Source of the DNA: Mesonia sp. HuA40
Lineage (GTDB): Bacteria > Bacteroidota > Bacteroidia > Flavobacteriales > Flavobacteriaceae
DNA: 64,000 bases
NCBI RefSeq assembly: GCF_008017835.1
Contig: NZ_VRLT01000026.1
Span: 124,001 to 188,000 of the forward strand
Direction of reading: 5' to 3'
The notes under the pieces were generated by a model. That model was not told the origin of the DNA and did no database searches. It saw nothing but the letters and a program-made list of their open reading frames with translations. Positions 16,126-25,366 of this stretch are shown piece by piece (within the stretch, counting starts at the first letter, position 1; every line of letters starts with the position of its first letter). The translations under genes and the position numbers were made by a program.

Positions 16126-16869
16126 CTATTCTTGGTTGTTTAAATCTGACACCACTAAGGTTTCAGCAGTTGGGTTAGTATTTCCTTTTTCTTCTTCCAG
16201 CATACCTACACTATTTTCTTGACTTGGTTCTAAAGAGGTAGTTTCTTCATCACCACCAGTTAACATACCACCAAAACTCATAAAGCCTATGGCCATTAAA
16301 CCAGTAATGATAAAAGTAATTCCAAGACCACGCAGTGGAGCGGGAACGTTGCTGTATCTAATTTTTTCACGAATTGCAGCAATAGCCACAATAGCCAAGA
16401 ACCAACCGATACCGCTACTAAAACCATAGTTTAAAGCTAAATCTATAGAAGCAATATCTCTAGATTGCATAAATAATGAACCTCCTAAAATCGCACAGTT
16501 TACTGCAATTAAGGGCAAGAAAATACCCAAAGAGTTATAAAGTGAAGGTGAAAATTTCTCCACAATAATTTCTACCAATTGAACCATAGTTGCAATGGTC
16601 GCAATAAATAAAATAAACGATAAGAAACTCAAGTCATAATCTGCATATTCTGGGCCCAACCAAGTGAGTGCCCCTTCTTGAAGAATATACTGGTCTAGTA
16701 ACCAGTTTAAAGGTACGGTTACGGTTAATACAAATATTACCGCAGCCCCCAAACCTACTGCTGTACTTACTTTTTTAGATACAGCTAGGTAAGAACACAT
16801 TCCCAAGAAATAGGCAAATACCATATTATCTACGAAAATGGATTTAAAAAATAATTCTAAATGTTCCAT
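16126..16869 (-). CDS. nqrE: Na+-translocating NADH:quinone reductase subunit E
   Basis: Integral membrane subunit with six predicted helices, paired with NqrD around a membrane Fe centre. Family landmarks are present: the start [31 protein letters not shown] with its conserved Cys, and [13 protein letters not shown] with the second conserved Cys. Residues 1-200 align with the usual protein of about 198 aa. The remaining ~45 residues form a low-complexity acidic tail ([20 protein letters not shown] and on) that is not part of the standard fold. Spacing to nqrD is 37 bp and to nqrF 1 bp. Confidence 0.96.
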   Translation of the reverse strand: MEHLELFFKSIFVDNMVFAYFLGMCSYLAVSKKVSTAVGLGAAVIFVLTVTVPLNWLLDQYILQEGALTWLGPEYADYDLSFLSFILFIATIATMVQLVEIIVEKFSPSLYNSLGIFLPLIAVNCAILGGSLFMQSRDIASIDLALNYGFSSGIGWFLAIVAIAAIREKIRYSNVPAPLRGLGITFIITGLMAIGFMSFGGMLTGGDEETTSLEPSQENSVGMLEEEKGNTNPTAETLVVSDLNNQE

Positions 16870-16906
16870 AATAAATTTTTTACTGAATTATTCGCGTAAC
16901 GAATTA

Positions 16907-17554
16907 TTAATTCTCTTCTATTAAATCTTTATTTCTACTGCGTTGAACCCAAATAATAATTCCTACAACGATAAGTGCCATTGGAGGCAATACCATAAAA
17001 CCATTATTTTCATAGCCTATTGCATAAAGGCCTGTTTTCTCTACAGGGTCTCCTAATACCTGGAAACCAAATAAAGTACCCGATCCTAATAATTCTCTAA
17101 AAAAACCAACAATTACTAAGATTAGACCATAACCCGCTGCATTACCTATTCCATCAAGAAAGGATTTCCAAGGTCCGTTTCCTAAAGCAAAAGCCTCAAA
17201 TCGTCCCATAATAATACAGTTGGTAATAATTAATCCAATAAATACAGAAAGTTCTTTACTTAGTGAGTAAGCAAAAGCTTTAAGCACTTGATCTACAATA
17301 ATTACTAATGTAGCTACAACGATTAATTGTACAATAATTCTAATTTTAGAAGGAATTAAATTCCGTAATAACGAAATCACTACGTTACCCACTCCCATTA
17401 CAAACAGTACTGAAATTGCCATAACAATTGATGGCTTTAACTGAGCGGTAATAGCTAATGCAGAACAAATACCTAAAACCTGAATGGTAATGGGGTTATT
17501 ATCTGCTAATGGGTCTGTAATTAACTTTGCGTCTTTTCTAGATAAAAGTCCCAT
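16907..17554 (-). CDS. nqrD: Na+-translocating NADH:quinone reductase subunit D
   Basis: Integral membrane subunit, six predicted helices, homologous to NqrE and RnfE. Landmarks: PLADNNPITIQVLGICSALAITAQLKPS near the N-terminus (with the conserved Cys that helps bind the membrane Fe site) and GLIITNCIIMGRFEAFALGNGPWKSFLDGIGNAAGYG in the middle. 215 aa is typical. It follows nqrC after 4 bp, in the order A-B-C-D-E-F seen in other NQR operons. Confidence 0.97.
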   Translation of the reverse strand: MGLLSRKDAKLITDPLADNNPITIQVLGICSALAITAQLKPSIVMAISVLFVMGVGNVVISLLRNLIPSKIRIIVQLIVVATLVIIVDQVLKAFAYSLSKELSVFIGLIITNCIIMGRFEAFALGNGPWKSFLDGIGNAAGYGLILVIVGFFRELLGSGTLFGFQVLGDPVEKTGLYAIGYENNGFMVLPPMALIVVGIIIWVQRSRNKDLIEEN

Positions 17555-17558
17555 AATT

Positions 17559-18308
17559 TTAGTTGTTTAAAGTTTTAAAATAAGGCACATAAAGTTTGAT
17601 ATCTTTTCTTAGCATTGCGCTTACACCATCTCCTGTGATGGTTGCACCCGCCAAGGCATCTACCTCATTATCTGATTTATCTTGATTTTTAGGGTCGTTG
17701 TTACCTTTGGCAACTTCTATACCTTTGAAGGCTCCTCCGTGTAAGAACTTCTCACCCGTAAAATCATCCATAAAGTAGCGTTGTTTAATCTCGGCCCCTA
17801 AACCAGGTGTTTCTCCTTTATGGTCAAAATAAACACCTTTTACGGTCATGCTTTTATCAACAGCTACATATCCCCAAATGGCATCCCAAAGTCCTTTACC
17901 TCTAACTGGCATAACATAAAGCTCTTCGCCCTCTAAATTGGCAACAAACAAGGGAAGTCTTCTTTGGTAATCAGCCTTTTTTGCCTTATTTTCCTCTTTA
18001 CTGATGTCAATTAAATAAGCTTGATCATCTTCGGTTACTTGATCTCCTTGAATTACCAATTGCTTAGTAATATATTTTTCAAATTCTTCTTCAACTTGAT
18101 CGGTACCAATAAAAACAACATCATTAGCACCTTCGTTGTTGTTCACACCCAAAGCATAAAGTATGTTTTGTTGTTTTTCATATCGTTCATTTGCTTTAAT
18201 CATTGGTTTTAAACCATTGGCAAAACCAGCTAGCAAACTTCCTACTATAACTACCATCACAATTGCAAAAATGATGGTATAACTATTTTTATCTGTATTA
18301 ATAGCCAT
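17559..18308 (-). CDS. nqrC: Na+-translocating NADH:quinone reductase subunit C
   Basis: Subunit with one N-terminal membrane helix (residues 10-28) and a large periplasmic FMN-binding domain. The covalent FMN attachment motif is DALAGATIT near the C-terminus, with Thr223 as the predicted linked residue, matching the ApbE recognition pattern (DxxxGAT). DHKGETPGLGAEI is the other conserved flavin-domain segment. 249 aa, close to the family norm. Lies 2 nt after nqrB. Confidence 0.97.
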   Translation of the reverse strand: MAINTDKNSYTIIFAIVMVVIVGSLLAGFANGLKPMIKANERYEKQQNILYALGVNNNEGANDVVFIGTDQVEEEFEKYITKQLVIQGDQVTEDDQAYLIDISKEENKAKKADYQRRLPLFVANLEGEELYVMPVRGKGLWDAIWGYVAVDKSMTVKGVYFDHKGETPGLGAEIKQRYFMDDFTGEKFLHGGAFKGIEVAKGNNDPKNQDKSDNEVDALAGATITGDGVSAMLRKDIKLYVPYFKTLNN

Positions 18309-18310
18309 TA

Positions 18311-19516
18311 TTATGCTGTTTTAACTTTTAGACGTTTTTTGCGTTTATTGATATTTCCTTGAATCACGTAGTGATCTATGGTAGGAGCAAATACGTTCAT
18401 CAATAAAATAGCCAAGAACACTCCTTCTGGATAAGCTGGATTAAATACACGGATAAGAATCGAAATGAAACCGATTAAAAATCCGTAAATCCATTTTCCT
18501 TTATTGGTTTGTGCTGCACTTACTGGGTCGGTTGCCATATAAACAGCCCCAAATAAGATACTACCTATAATAAGGTGTTGCCAGAAAGGCACACTCATTA
18601 ATCCATAGAACTTAGAACCTTCTTGAATCCATCCGGCATCAACTACGCCATTAAAAATAAGTCCCATAACAAGGGCTCCGATAAGCGTACTTAAGATTAT
18701 TCTCCAACTTCCTACTTTGGTAAAAATTAAAAATAAAGCTCCTATAACAATTAAAAGTTTAGAAGTTTCTCCTACCGAACCAGGAATAAAACCAAAGAAC
18801 ATATCTTGTAAAGAGTACATCACATCACTATTTTGTGCATAGCTACCCAAGATAGTTTCTCCCGAAATTGCGTCTGGAGTACCTGCCCGTTCAACCGCTT
18901 CGTGAACCCACACTTTATCTCCACTCATCCAAGTAGGATAAGCAAAGAATAAAAAGGCTCTAATGGTTAAAGCAGGGTTAAGAATATTCATCCCTGTTCC
19001 TCCAAAAACCTCTTTTCCTATTACTACACCAAAGGCAACTGCTACAGCTAGCATCCATAATGGTATATCAATAGGTACAATTAGTGGCACTAGCATTCCT
19101 GTTACCAAATACCCTTCTTCTACCTCATGACCTTTTATTACTGCGAATAAAAACTCTATAGCTAAACCTACTCCATAAGATACAATCACCAATGGAAGAA
19201 CGGTTACTAGCCCTAATAAAAAGTTATCCATATTCCAAAAAGCAGTACTAAAGAAAGACATATCCTCTGGCATGCCGTTAATAGCTGCATAATGCTGGAA
19301 TCCTGCATTAAACATACCAAAAATCAAACAAGGAACTAAGGCTAAAATAACCGTATTCATTGTTCTTTTTAAATCATCGGCTGCTTTAATATGGGTACCT
19401 CCCTTTGTAATCATATTGGGTAAGTACAAAAATGTATGAAGTGCATTAAAGGCAGGCGCCATTTTTTTGCCTTCATATTTCATTTTAAGCTTATGTAAGT
19501 TTTCTTTCAATCCCAT
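18311..19516 (-). CDS. nqrB: Na+-translocating NADH:quinone reductase subunit B
   Basis: Main membrane subunit with about ten helices; it binds riboflavin and a covalent FMN and contributes to Na+ passage. GKEVFGGTGMNILNPALTIRAFLFFAYP is the family's core signature. The FMN-attachment region reads DAISGETILGSY (residues 215-226), with Thr221 in place. The residue before it is Glu where the classical motif has Ala (SGAT), confirmed from the codons. 401 aa is normal. It ends 2 nt before nqrC and begins 4 nt after nqrA. Confidence 0.97.
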   Translation of the reverse strand: MGLKENLHKLKMKYEGKKMAPAFNALHTFLYLPNMITKGGTHIKAADDLKRTMNTVILALVPCLIFGMFNAGFQHYAAINGMPEDMSFFSTAFWNMDNFLLGLVTVLPLVIVSYGVGLAIEFLFAVIKGHEVEEGYLVTGMLVPLIVPIDIPLWMLAVAVAFGVVIGKEVFGGTGMNILNPALTIRAFLFFAYPTWMSGDKVWVHEAVERAGTPDAISGETILGSYAQNSDVMYSLQDMFFGFIPGSVGETSKLLIVIGALFLIFTKVGSWRIILSTLIGALVMGLIFNGVVDAGWIQEGSKFYGLMSVPFWQHLIIGSILFGAVYMATDPVSAAQTNKGKWIYGFLIGFISILIRVFNPAYPEGVFLAILLMNVFAPTIDHYVIQGNINKRKKRLKVKTA

Positions 19517-19520
19517 AACC

Positions 19521-20873
19521 TTATCCTATTTCTTTATACATTAAATCTAAACCTTCTCTTATAATTTGCTGATGTGGTTGTTTAGACACGCAAATAAACT
19601 CTGTTAATGCGAAATCTTCTGGCGCCACTTCATACATACCCAAGGCTTCCATTTGGTCTAAGTCTTTAACCATACAAGCTTTTAAGGTTTGTAACGGGTA
19701 AATATCTAAAGGAAAAACTTCCTCGTAATTACCTGTAAGTACAAAAGCTCTATGCTCACCGTTGGTATTGGTTGTTAGTTCATATTTTTTCTTTGGGTTT
19801 AACCAAGAAAAAGTAAGCGCTCTTGAAGTTGATATCTTATCAAAAACCGGTTTGTTCCAACCAAAGAACTCATAATCATCGCCTTCAGGAATAACCGTTA
19901 CAACTGAATTGGCAAAACCTAAATGCCCACCTTGTTTTTCAGCTTGATCGCCGGTTAACACATCTCCATTTATAACGCGAACATTCTTTTCTTTTAAACC
20001 AATTTCTTGAATTACAGGATCTAACTCTGCCCCAATTTTTGTTTTAAAATACTTAGGACGCTCTAAACTCGAACCTACAAAGGCAACTATTCGTTCTGGA
20101 TTGTATTTCCCTGTCAAAAGCATCTCACCCATAATCGCTAAATGTTGTGGTGCTATCGTCCACACTGTTTCTCCTTTATTTACAGGAGATAACTTATTGA
20201 TTTGAGTCCCTACATTTCCAGCAGGATGCGGCCCACTCACTTGATGTAATTCAATATCTTTCATTGCGGTAAACAAACCACTCGTTGAATTTACACCGAC
20301 ATGAACTTTTCCTGAAGTTAATTTTGACAAAGCTGTTAATGCAGCTTGCACCTCTTTTTCTTTACCTTGAAGTACAAAGTCAACATCGGCCGCTAATGGA
20401 GCGGTAGAAAATCCTGAAATAAAAATATCTCTTGGAGTAGTTCCTTGATTGGCGATCACATCATAAGGACGCTGCATTATAAATGGCCAACAACCACCCT
20501 GCAACCAAGCTTTCTTAATTTCCTCTGGTTTTGCTGAAGAAATATTCACCGTACTATATACGGTCTCTTCTTGTTGCGCATCTGCCTCTATGAATATTCT
20601 TAAAATAACGCGTTTTGCTCCACGCTCTATTTTGGTAAGTGTACCGCTAACGGGTGAAAGAACTTTTAAGTCCTCATTACCTTTAGCATAAAAAATGGGA
20701 TCACCCTTTTTAAGTCTCCCACCTTCTTTTACAATCATTTTAGGAACCACCAAATGAAAATCCGATGGTTTAATAACATAGGTCTTAGATTCGCGGGCAG
20801 AAACCAACTCTTTAGAGGCCTCTCCTACCAAACGCAAATCCAATCCCTTTTTAACCTTAATGCCTTTTGACAT
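19521..20873 (-). CDS. nqrA: Na+-translocating NADH:quinone reductase subunit A
   Basis: Peripheral cytoplasmic subunit of NQR, implicated in quinone interaction. The N-terminus MSKGIKVKKGLDLRLVGEA and the barrel-sandwich region KEGGRLKKGDPIFYAKGNEDLKVLSPVSGTLTKIERGAKR are typical. The middle has HVGVNSTSGLFTAMKDIELHQVSGPHPAGNVGTQI, and the end holds KACMVKDLDQMEALGMYEVAPEDFALTEFIC. 450 aa matches the family. First gene of the operon, with a -7 box 32 nt upstream. Confidence 0.97.
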   Translation of the reverse strand: MSKGIKVKKGLDLRLVGEASKELVSARESKTYVIKPSDFHLVVPKMIVKEGGRLKKGDPIFYAKGNEDLKVLSPVSGTLTKIERGAKRVILRIFIEADAQQEETVYSTVNISSAKPEEIKKAWLQGGCWPFIMQRPYDVIANQGTTPRDIFISGFSTAPLAADVDFVLQGKEKEVQAALTALSKLTSGKVHVGVNSTSGLFTAMKDIELHQVSGPHPAGNVGTQINKLSPVNKGETVWTIAPQHLAIMGEMLLTGKYNPERIVAFVGSSLERPKYFKTKIGAELDPVIQEIGLKEKNVRVINGDVLTGDQAEKQGGHLGFANSVVTVIPEGDDYEFFGWNKPVFDKISTSRALTFSWLNPKKKYELTTNTNGEHRAFVLTGNYEEVFPLDIYPLQTLKACMVKDLDQMEALGMYEVAPEDFALTEFICVSKQPHQQIIREGLDLMYKEIG

Positions 20874-20905
20874 AATCCTAAATTATAAGTTAATATTTGC
20901 GATTG

Positions 20906-20913
20906 CAAATTTA
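20906..20913 (-). promoter_or_regulatory. -7 box (TAAATTTG) of the nqr operon
   Basis: Consensus TAnnTTTG, 32 nt ahead of the nqrA ATG; the only good match in the intergenic region. A -33 TTG is not obvious. Confidence 0.6.
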
Positions 20914-21050
20914 GCAATTTAATTATCTTCTTGACCGTATGATTGCGAGTATATTATATTATTTATAATTATTCTAAATTACAAATATTCAGACCAATAC
21001 TTTTAAAGCTTGGCAGACCATTTGCTTATATTTACCTTTATTTTAATGGT

Positions 21051-22298
21051 ATGAAAATCCTAAACACCTTATTCCTACTTTTTTGTTTCCAAATTTTTAG
21101 CGCGCAAGTAGCAGAAACAGCACCCCCAGAATACATAAGAAGCATTGAGTTTAAAGGCCAAGACGAGTTTGGAGGAACCCCAATTGTAGAACTAGGATCA
21201 ACTATACAGCTAAGCTTTGATGACCTTATAGGAGATAATGCCGATTATTTTTACAAGTTAGAACATTTTAATTTTGACTGGACGCCATCTGAGCTAGCTA
21301 AAACAGAAATTTTAAACGGTTTTGATGACACCCGTATTTTAAATTTTGAAGATTCATTTAACACCCTGCAAATTTATACCCATTATAATCTTCAAATACC
21401 CAACAACATCACGAAAGGGCTCAAAGTAAGTGGCAATTATCTACTAAGTATTTTAAACAGTCAAAGAGAGGTTGTTTTCTCCAGAAAATTTATGGTTTAC
21501 GAAAATATAGCCTTGGTAAAAGCAGAGGTAAAACGTACGCGCAATTTAAAATACATTAATGAAAAACAAGTCTTAAACTTTACTATTAATGGTCAGGATG
21601 ATATTTTGATACAAAATCCTGCGGCCAACCTTAAAACTTTAATCATTCCCAACAACAATACAAAAAGAGCCATCTACAACCTTAAACCTCAATACACTTT
21701 AGGCAATGAATTGATTTACCGCTACGATGACGAAAGCGCTTTTTGGGGAGGAAATGAATTTCTTTTTTTTGAAAACAAAGACATTCGCGCTTCTACAATG
21801 AATATTCAACGTACGGCACTTATCGATATTTACAACACCTACCTATTTGGCGATAAGGTTAGAAAATACGATCCGTATACTTACAATCCAGATATAAATG
21901 GCCACTTCAAGATCAACACCATTCAAGGAAATAACCCAGACATAGAAGCAGAATACACTTGGGTGCATTTTAAGCTATTTAATTACGAACCACTTAATGG
22001 AGGAGAAATTCACCTTTACGGAAATTTTAACAACTACCAATTAGACAATTCTACTCGTTTAACTTACGACAAAAAACAAGATGCCTACACGCTCAAGTAT
22101 TTGATGAAACAAGGTTTTTACAATTATAAATATGTACTCAAAAACAAAGATGGCAGCATTGATCTTGGGTATTTTAGCGGAAACTTTGATGAAACCGAAA
22201 ACCAGTACACCATTCTAGTTTATTACCGCCCCATAGGTGGGCGTTATGACAGAATTATAGGCGTGGGCTCGGCTAACAGCCGCAACATCAGCAATTAA
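21051..22298 (+). CDS. Type IX secretion Plug protein (DUF5103)
   Basis: Exported protein of 415 aa of the DUF5103 family, known as the periplasmic plug that seals the SprA/Sov translocon of the type IX secretion system when PorV is absent. Signal peptide at residues 1-19 (ends IFSAQ). The body shows the family's IEFKGQDEFGGTPIVELGSTIQLSFDDL, the repeated DYFYKLEHFNFDW strand pattern, and the C-terminal IHLYGNFNNYQL...MKQGFYNYKYV. I chose the ATG at 21051, since an upstream start at 20943 adds 36 residues ahead of a clear signal peptide. Unlinked here to other T9SS genes except porT 11 kb away. Confidence 0.9.
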   Translation: MKILNTLFLLFCFQIFSAQVAETAPPEYIRSIEFKGQDEFGGTPIVELGSTIQLSFDDLIGDNADYFYKLEHFNFDWTPSELAKTEILNGFDDTRILNFEDSFNTLQIYTHYNLQIPNNITKGLKVSGNYLLSILNSQREVVFSRKFMVYENIALVKAEVKRTRNLKYINEKQVLNFTINGQDDILIQNPAANLKTLIIPNNNTKRAIYNLKPQYTLGNELIYRYDDESAFWGGNEFLFFENKDIRASTMNIQRTALIDIYNTYLFGDKVRKYDPYTYNPDINGHFKINTIQGNNPDIEAEYTWVHFKLFNYEPLNGGEIHLYGNFNNYQLDNSTRLTYDKKQDAYTLKYLMKQGFYNYKYVLKNKDGSIDLGYFSGNFDETENQYTILVYYRPIGGRYDRIIGVGSANSRNISN

Positions 22299-22429
22299 TC
22301 GAACTCTCACCTAATATTATTATAAAAAATTCTTATTTCAAACACAACAAAAATGCTGAGAGGTCAATAAAATATTAAAATTTTACATAAGCTATTTTTT
22401 CCTATAATTTTTGGCTATATTTATCAAAT

Positions 22430-22437
22430 TAATTTTG
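22430..22437 (+). promoter_or_regulatory. -7 box (TAATTTTG) of apaG
   Basis: TAnnTTTG 23 nt before the apaG ATG, with a TTTG-like -33 element about 17 bp further upstream. Confidence 0.55.
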
Positions 22438-22460
22438 ACATTATCAAGATGTAATTTACA

Positions 22461-22847
22461 ATGATTCAGCAAATAACAAAAGGTATAAAAATATCAGTTA
22501 AAACTAGTTTTGAAGGTGTATTCCTTAAAAACCACAAGGTTAACTTTGCTTTTGTTTATCAAATAACCATTGAAAACCAGAGCAACGACTCGGTGCAACT
22601 CAACTCCAGATTCTGGAAAATTAAAGATGCCCTTAGTCCAGATGAAATTGTAAAAGGCGAAGGGGTTATTGGTAAAAAACCTGTTTTAAAGCCTGGTGAA
22701 TCTCACACTTATAGTAGTGGGTGCCTACTCACCTCTCCCTTTGGCTCAATGAGCGGATTTTACAACATGATCAATTTTACATCTACCAAAAAATTTAAGG
22801 TACATATACCCACCTTTAAGCTTAGTGCACCTTTCGCTTTAAATTAA
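22461..22847 (+). CDS. apaG: ApaG domain protein
   Basis: 128-aa single-domain protein with the fibronectin-type fold of ApaG (named for Co2+/Mg2+ efflux phenotypes in enterobacteria). The pattern FAFVYQITIENQSNDSVQLNSRFWKIKD, GEGVIGKKPVLKPGESHTYSSGCLLTSPFGSMSGFY is diagnostic. Cytoplasmic, no signal peptide. The biochemical role of the family is not settled. Stands alone with its own -7 box. Confidence 0.94.
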   Translation: MIQQITKGIKISVKTSFEGVFLKNHKVNFAFVYQITIENQSNDSVQLNSRFWKIKDALSPDEIVKGEGVIGKKPVLKPGESHTYSSGCLLTSPFGSMSGFYNMINFTSTKKFKVHIPTFKLSAPFALN

Positions 22848-22928
22848 ACACTAACAACTTCATTATCTTTATTTTAAAATAATTTAGGCGATTGAAAATC
22901 GGTTGACTTTTTCTATTCTTTCCTACAT

Positions 22929-22936
22929 TAATTTTG
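22929..22936 (+). promoter_or_regulatory. -7 box (TAATTTTG) of pruA
   Basis: TAnnTTTG 48 nt before the pruA ATG, with a TTG 23 bp further upstream. The leader in between is AT-rich. Confidence 0.55.
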
Positions 22937-22984
22937 TTACCTTTAGGCCTTTAAAATATTCAAGAATTAAAAATTAAAAATACT

Positions 22985-24613
22985 ATGGGAAAAGGATTTT
23001 TTCACGTTCCTCCAGCGGTAAATGAGCCCGTAAAATCATACGCGCCAGGAACCCCAGAAAGAGAAGAAGCATTGGCAACTTACAAAGAGATGTTCAACCA
23101 AAAAATGGATATCCCATTATATATAGGTAACCAACAAATTAAAACGGGAAAAACAAGAAATATGCACCCCCCGCATGATCACAAACATGATTTAGGTGTT
23201 TTTCATATGGCTGAAAAAAGTCATATTGAAACTGCAATTGAAGAAGCATTAAAAGCTCGTGAAAAGTGGGCTAAATTACCTTGGGAACAACGAGCTGCGG
23301 TATTTCTTAAAGCGGCCGATTTAATCGCTGGCCCCTACAGGCAAAGACTTAACGCCGCCACAATGATTGGGCAGTCAAAGAACATTTATCAAGCCGAAAT
23401 TGACTCTGCTTGTGAAATTATAGACTTCTTACGTTTTAACGTAGAGTATATGACTCAAATCTATGATGAGCAACCAGAATCTGATGAAAAGGCATGGAAC
23501 CGTGTAGAATATAGACCATTAGAAGGATTTGTTTATGCAATTACTCCATTCAATTTTACAGCTATTGCAGGTAACTTACCTTCTTCTGCCGCTTTAATGG
23601 GTAATGTAGTAGTTTGGAAACCCTCATCTACACAAATGTTCTCTGCTCAAGTACTTATGGAAGTGTTTCAAGAAGCTGGAGTCCCTGATGGTGTAATCAA
23701 TATGGTAATGGGTGACCCAGCCATGATCACCGATACTGTACTTAAGAGTCCAGATTTCGCTGGAGTACATTTCACAGGAAGTACTGGTGTTTTCCAAAAC
23801 ATTTGGGCTGAAATTGGTAAAAACATAAATAATTATAAAACTTACCCACGTATTGTAGGTGAAACAGGAGGAAAAGATTTTATTGTAGCACACCCTTCGG
23901 CCAACCCAAAAGAAGTATCAACAGCTATCTCAAGAGGTGCATTTGAGTTTCAAGGCCAAAAATGTAGTGCAGCCTCGCGTTGCTACATCCCCAACTCTAT
24001 ATGGAATGAAGTAAAATCTTATGTTGAAGAAGATTTAAAATCATTCAAAATGGGATCTCCAGAAGACATGAGTAATTTTATTACCGCTGTTATAGACGAA
24101 AAATCATTTGATAAACTAGCCAGCTATATCGATCAAGCCAAGCAAGATAAAGATGCCGAAGTTATTATGGGAGGTGGTTATGACAAATCTAAAGGGTATT
24201 TCATTGAACCAACGGTAATACTTACCACAAATCCAAAGTACACGACCATGGAAACTGAGTTATTTGGCCCAGTAGTAACCATCTATGTGTATGAAGATGA
24301 AAAATACGAAGAAACCCTACATTTGGTAAACGAAACAAGTATTTACGCACTTACCGGAGCCATTTTGTCTAAAGATAGATATGCCGCTAGTCTTGCTACA
24401 GATATTTTACAGAATGCTGCTGGAAACTTCTATATTAACGACAAACCAACTGGAGCCGTAGTGGGCAGACAGCCATTTGGTGGTGCTCGAGCTAGTGGAA
24501 CCAATGATAAAGCAGGATCTAAGCTTAACTTATTGCGTTGGGTTTCACCACGTCTTATCAAGGAAACCTTTGTTCCACCAACAGATTACAGATATCCATT
24601 CTTAGGAGAATAA
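22985..24613 (+). CDS. pruA: 1-pyrroline-5-carboxylate / L-glutamate gamma-semialdehyde dehydrogenase
   Basis: Second step of proline breakdown: oxidises glutamate-gamma-semialdehyde to glutamate with NAD+. Aldehyde dehydrogenase fold with VYAITPFNFTAIAGNLPSSAALMGNVVVWKPSS (cofactor site), the HFTGSTGVFQNIW loop, the general base in RIVGETGGKDF, and the catalytic Cys in FEFQGQKCSAASRCYIP (about residue 320). 542 aa fits the standalone PruA, without a fused proline dehydrogenase. No putA-type gene is next to it. Ends at a strong terminator. Confidence 0.96.
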   Translation: MGKGFFHVPPAVNEPVKSYAPGTPEREEALATYKEMFNQKMDIPLYIGNQQIKTGKTRNMHPPHDHKHDLGVFHMAEKSHIETAIEEALKAREKWAKLPWEQRAAVFLKAADLIAGPYRQRLNAATMIGQSKNIYQAEIDSACEIIDFLRFNVEYMTQIYDEQPESDEKAWNRVEYRPLEGFVYAITPFNFTAIAGNLPSSAALMGNVVVWKPSSTQMFSAQVLMEVFQEAGVPDGVINMVMGDPAMITDTVLKSPDFAGVHFTGSTGVFQNIWAEIGKNINNYKTYPRIVGETGGKDFIVAHPSANPKEVSTAISRGAFEFQGQKCSAASRCYIPNSIWNEVKSYVEEDLKSFKMGSPEDMSNFITAVIDEKSFDKLASYIDQAKQDKDAEVIMGGGYDKSKGYFIEPTVILTTNPKYTTMETELFGPVVTIYVYEDEKYEETLHLVNETSIYALTGAILSKDRYAASLATDILQNAAGNFYINDKPTGAVVGRQPFGGARASGTNDKAGSKLNLLRWVSPRLIKETFVPPTDYRYPFLGE

Positions 24614-24630
24614 AAGGGTATAATCCAACC

Positions 24631-24663
24631 AAAAAAAATCCGCTTACAAGCGGATTTTTTTTT
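24631..24663. terminator. Bidirectional terminator between pruA and rsmG
   Basis: Stem AAAATCCGCTT / AAGCGGATTTT with a short loop and long A and T tracts on either side, serving the two convergent genes. Confidence 0.88.
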
Positions 24664-24678
24664 ATGAATTAGTTTTAT

Positions 24679-25311
24679 CTACAAAGCTTTATATTTCATT
24701 GGCAAATGCACTACGCTTTTCGTCTCAAAAAAATCTTCTTCAAAGTAATCTTTTAAATCATAAATCTTTGCCGTTTCATATACCGCAAGTTCCTCAGAAA
24801 GATCACCACCTTTAAGATAAAGAATTCCGTTTTTCAACTCATGTTGCTGGCGTTTGGCAATTTTACCTTTTACCCAACGCACAAAAGTATCCATTTGAGC
24901 TACCGCCCTACTCACAATAAAATCATACTGCTCATTTACTTCTTCTACTCGGCAATTGCTGCTGCGTACATTTTCTAGACCAAGGCCTTCTACCACTTCA
25001 TTAACCACCTTTATTTTTTTACCTATACTATCTACCAAATGAAAGCTTGTTTCAGGAAAAAGTATTGCTAAAGGAACCCCAGGAAAACCACCTCCTGTAC
25101 CAACATCCATAATTTTAGCACCTGGCTTAAAACCTTGAATTTTAGCAATACCCAAAGAATGTAAAACGTGTCTTAGATATATCTCGTCTATATCTTTTCT
25201 TGAAACCACATTAATTTTTTGATTCCAATCTTGGTATAATTCGTTTAGTTGAGTAAACTTATCTATTTGATCCTGACTTAAATCAGGAAAATAATGCTTG
25301 ATTAATTCCAC
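24679..25311 (-). CDS. rsmG: 16S rRNA (guanine527-N7)-methyltransferase
   Basis: Methylates G527 of 16S rRNA using SAM. Family features: the N-terminal region LNELYQDWNQKINVVSRKDIDEIYLRHVLHSLGI, the SAM loop MDVGTGGGFPGVPLAILFP, and the catalytic-site segment DFIVSRAVAQMDTFVRWV. 210 aa is typical. A -7 box (25326-25333) lies 14 nt upstream, giving a very short leader. Confidence 0.95.
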   Translation of the reverse strand: MELIKHYFPDLSQDQIDKFTQLNELYQDWNQKINVVSRKDIDEIYLRHVLHSLGIAKIQGFKPGAKIMDVGTGGGFPGVPLAILFPETSFHLVDSIGKKIKVVNEVVEGLGLENVRSSNCRVEEVNEQYDFIVSRAVAQMDTFVRWVKGKIAKRQQHELKNGILYLKGGDLSEELAVYETAKIYDLKDYFEEDFFETKSVVHLPMKYKAL

Positions 25312-25325
25312 GTTACAATTTTATG

Positions 25326-25333
25326 CAAATATA
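25326..25333 (-). promoter_or_regulatory. -7 box (TATATTTG) of rsmG
   Basis: Perfect TAnnTTTG match 14 nt upstream of the rsmG ATG on the reverse strand. Confidence 0.6.
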
Positions 25334-25366
25334 ATAAGAATCGTATAAGCCATCCGTAAAGTAAAA

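Noticed and set aside
20943-21050. 36-residue extension of the T9SS Plug protein
   Set aside because: Would precede an evident signal peptide that starts at the ATG at 21051.
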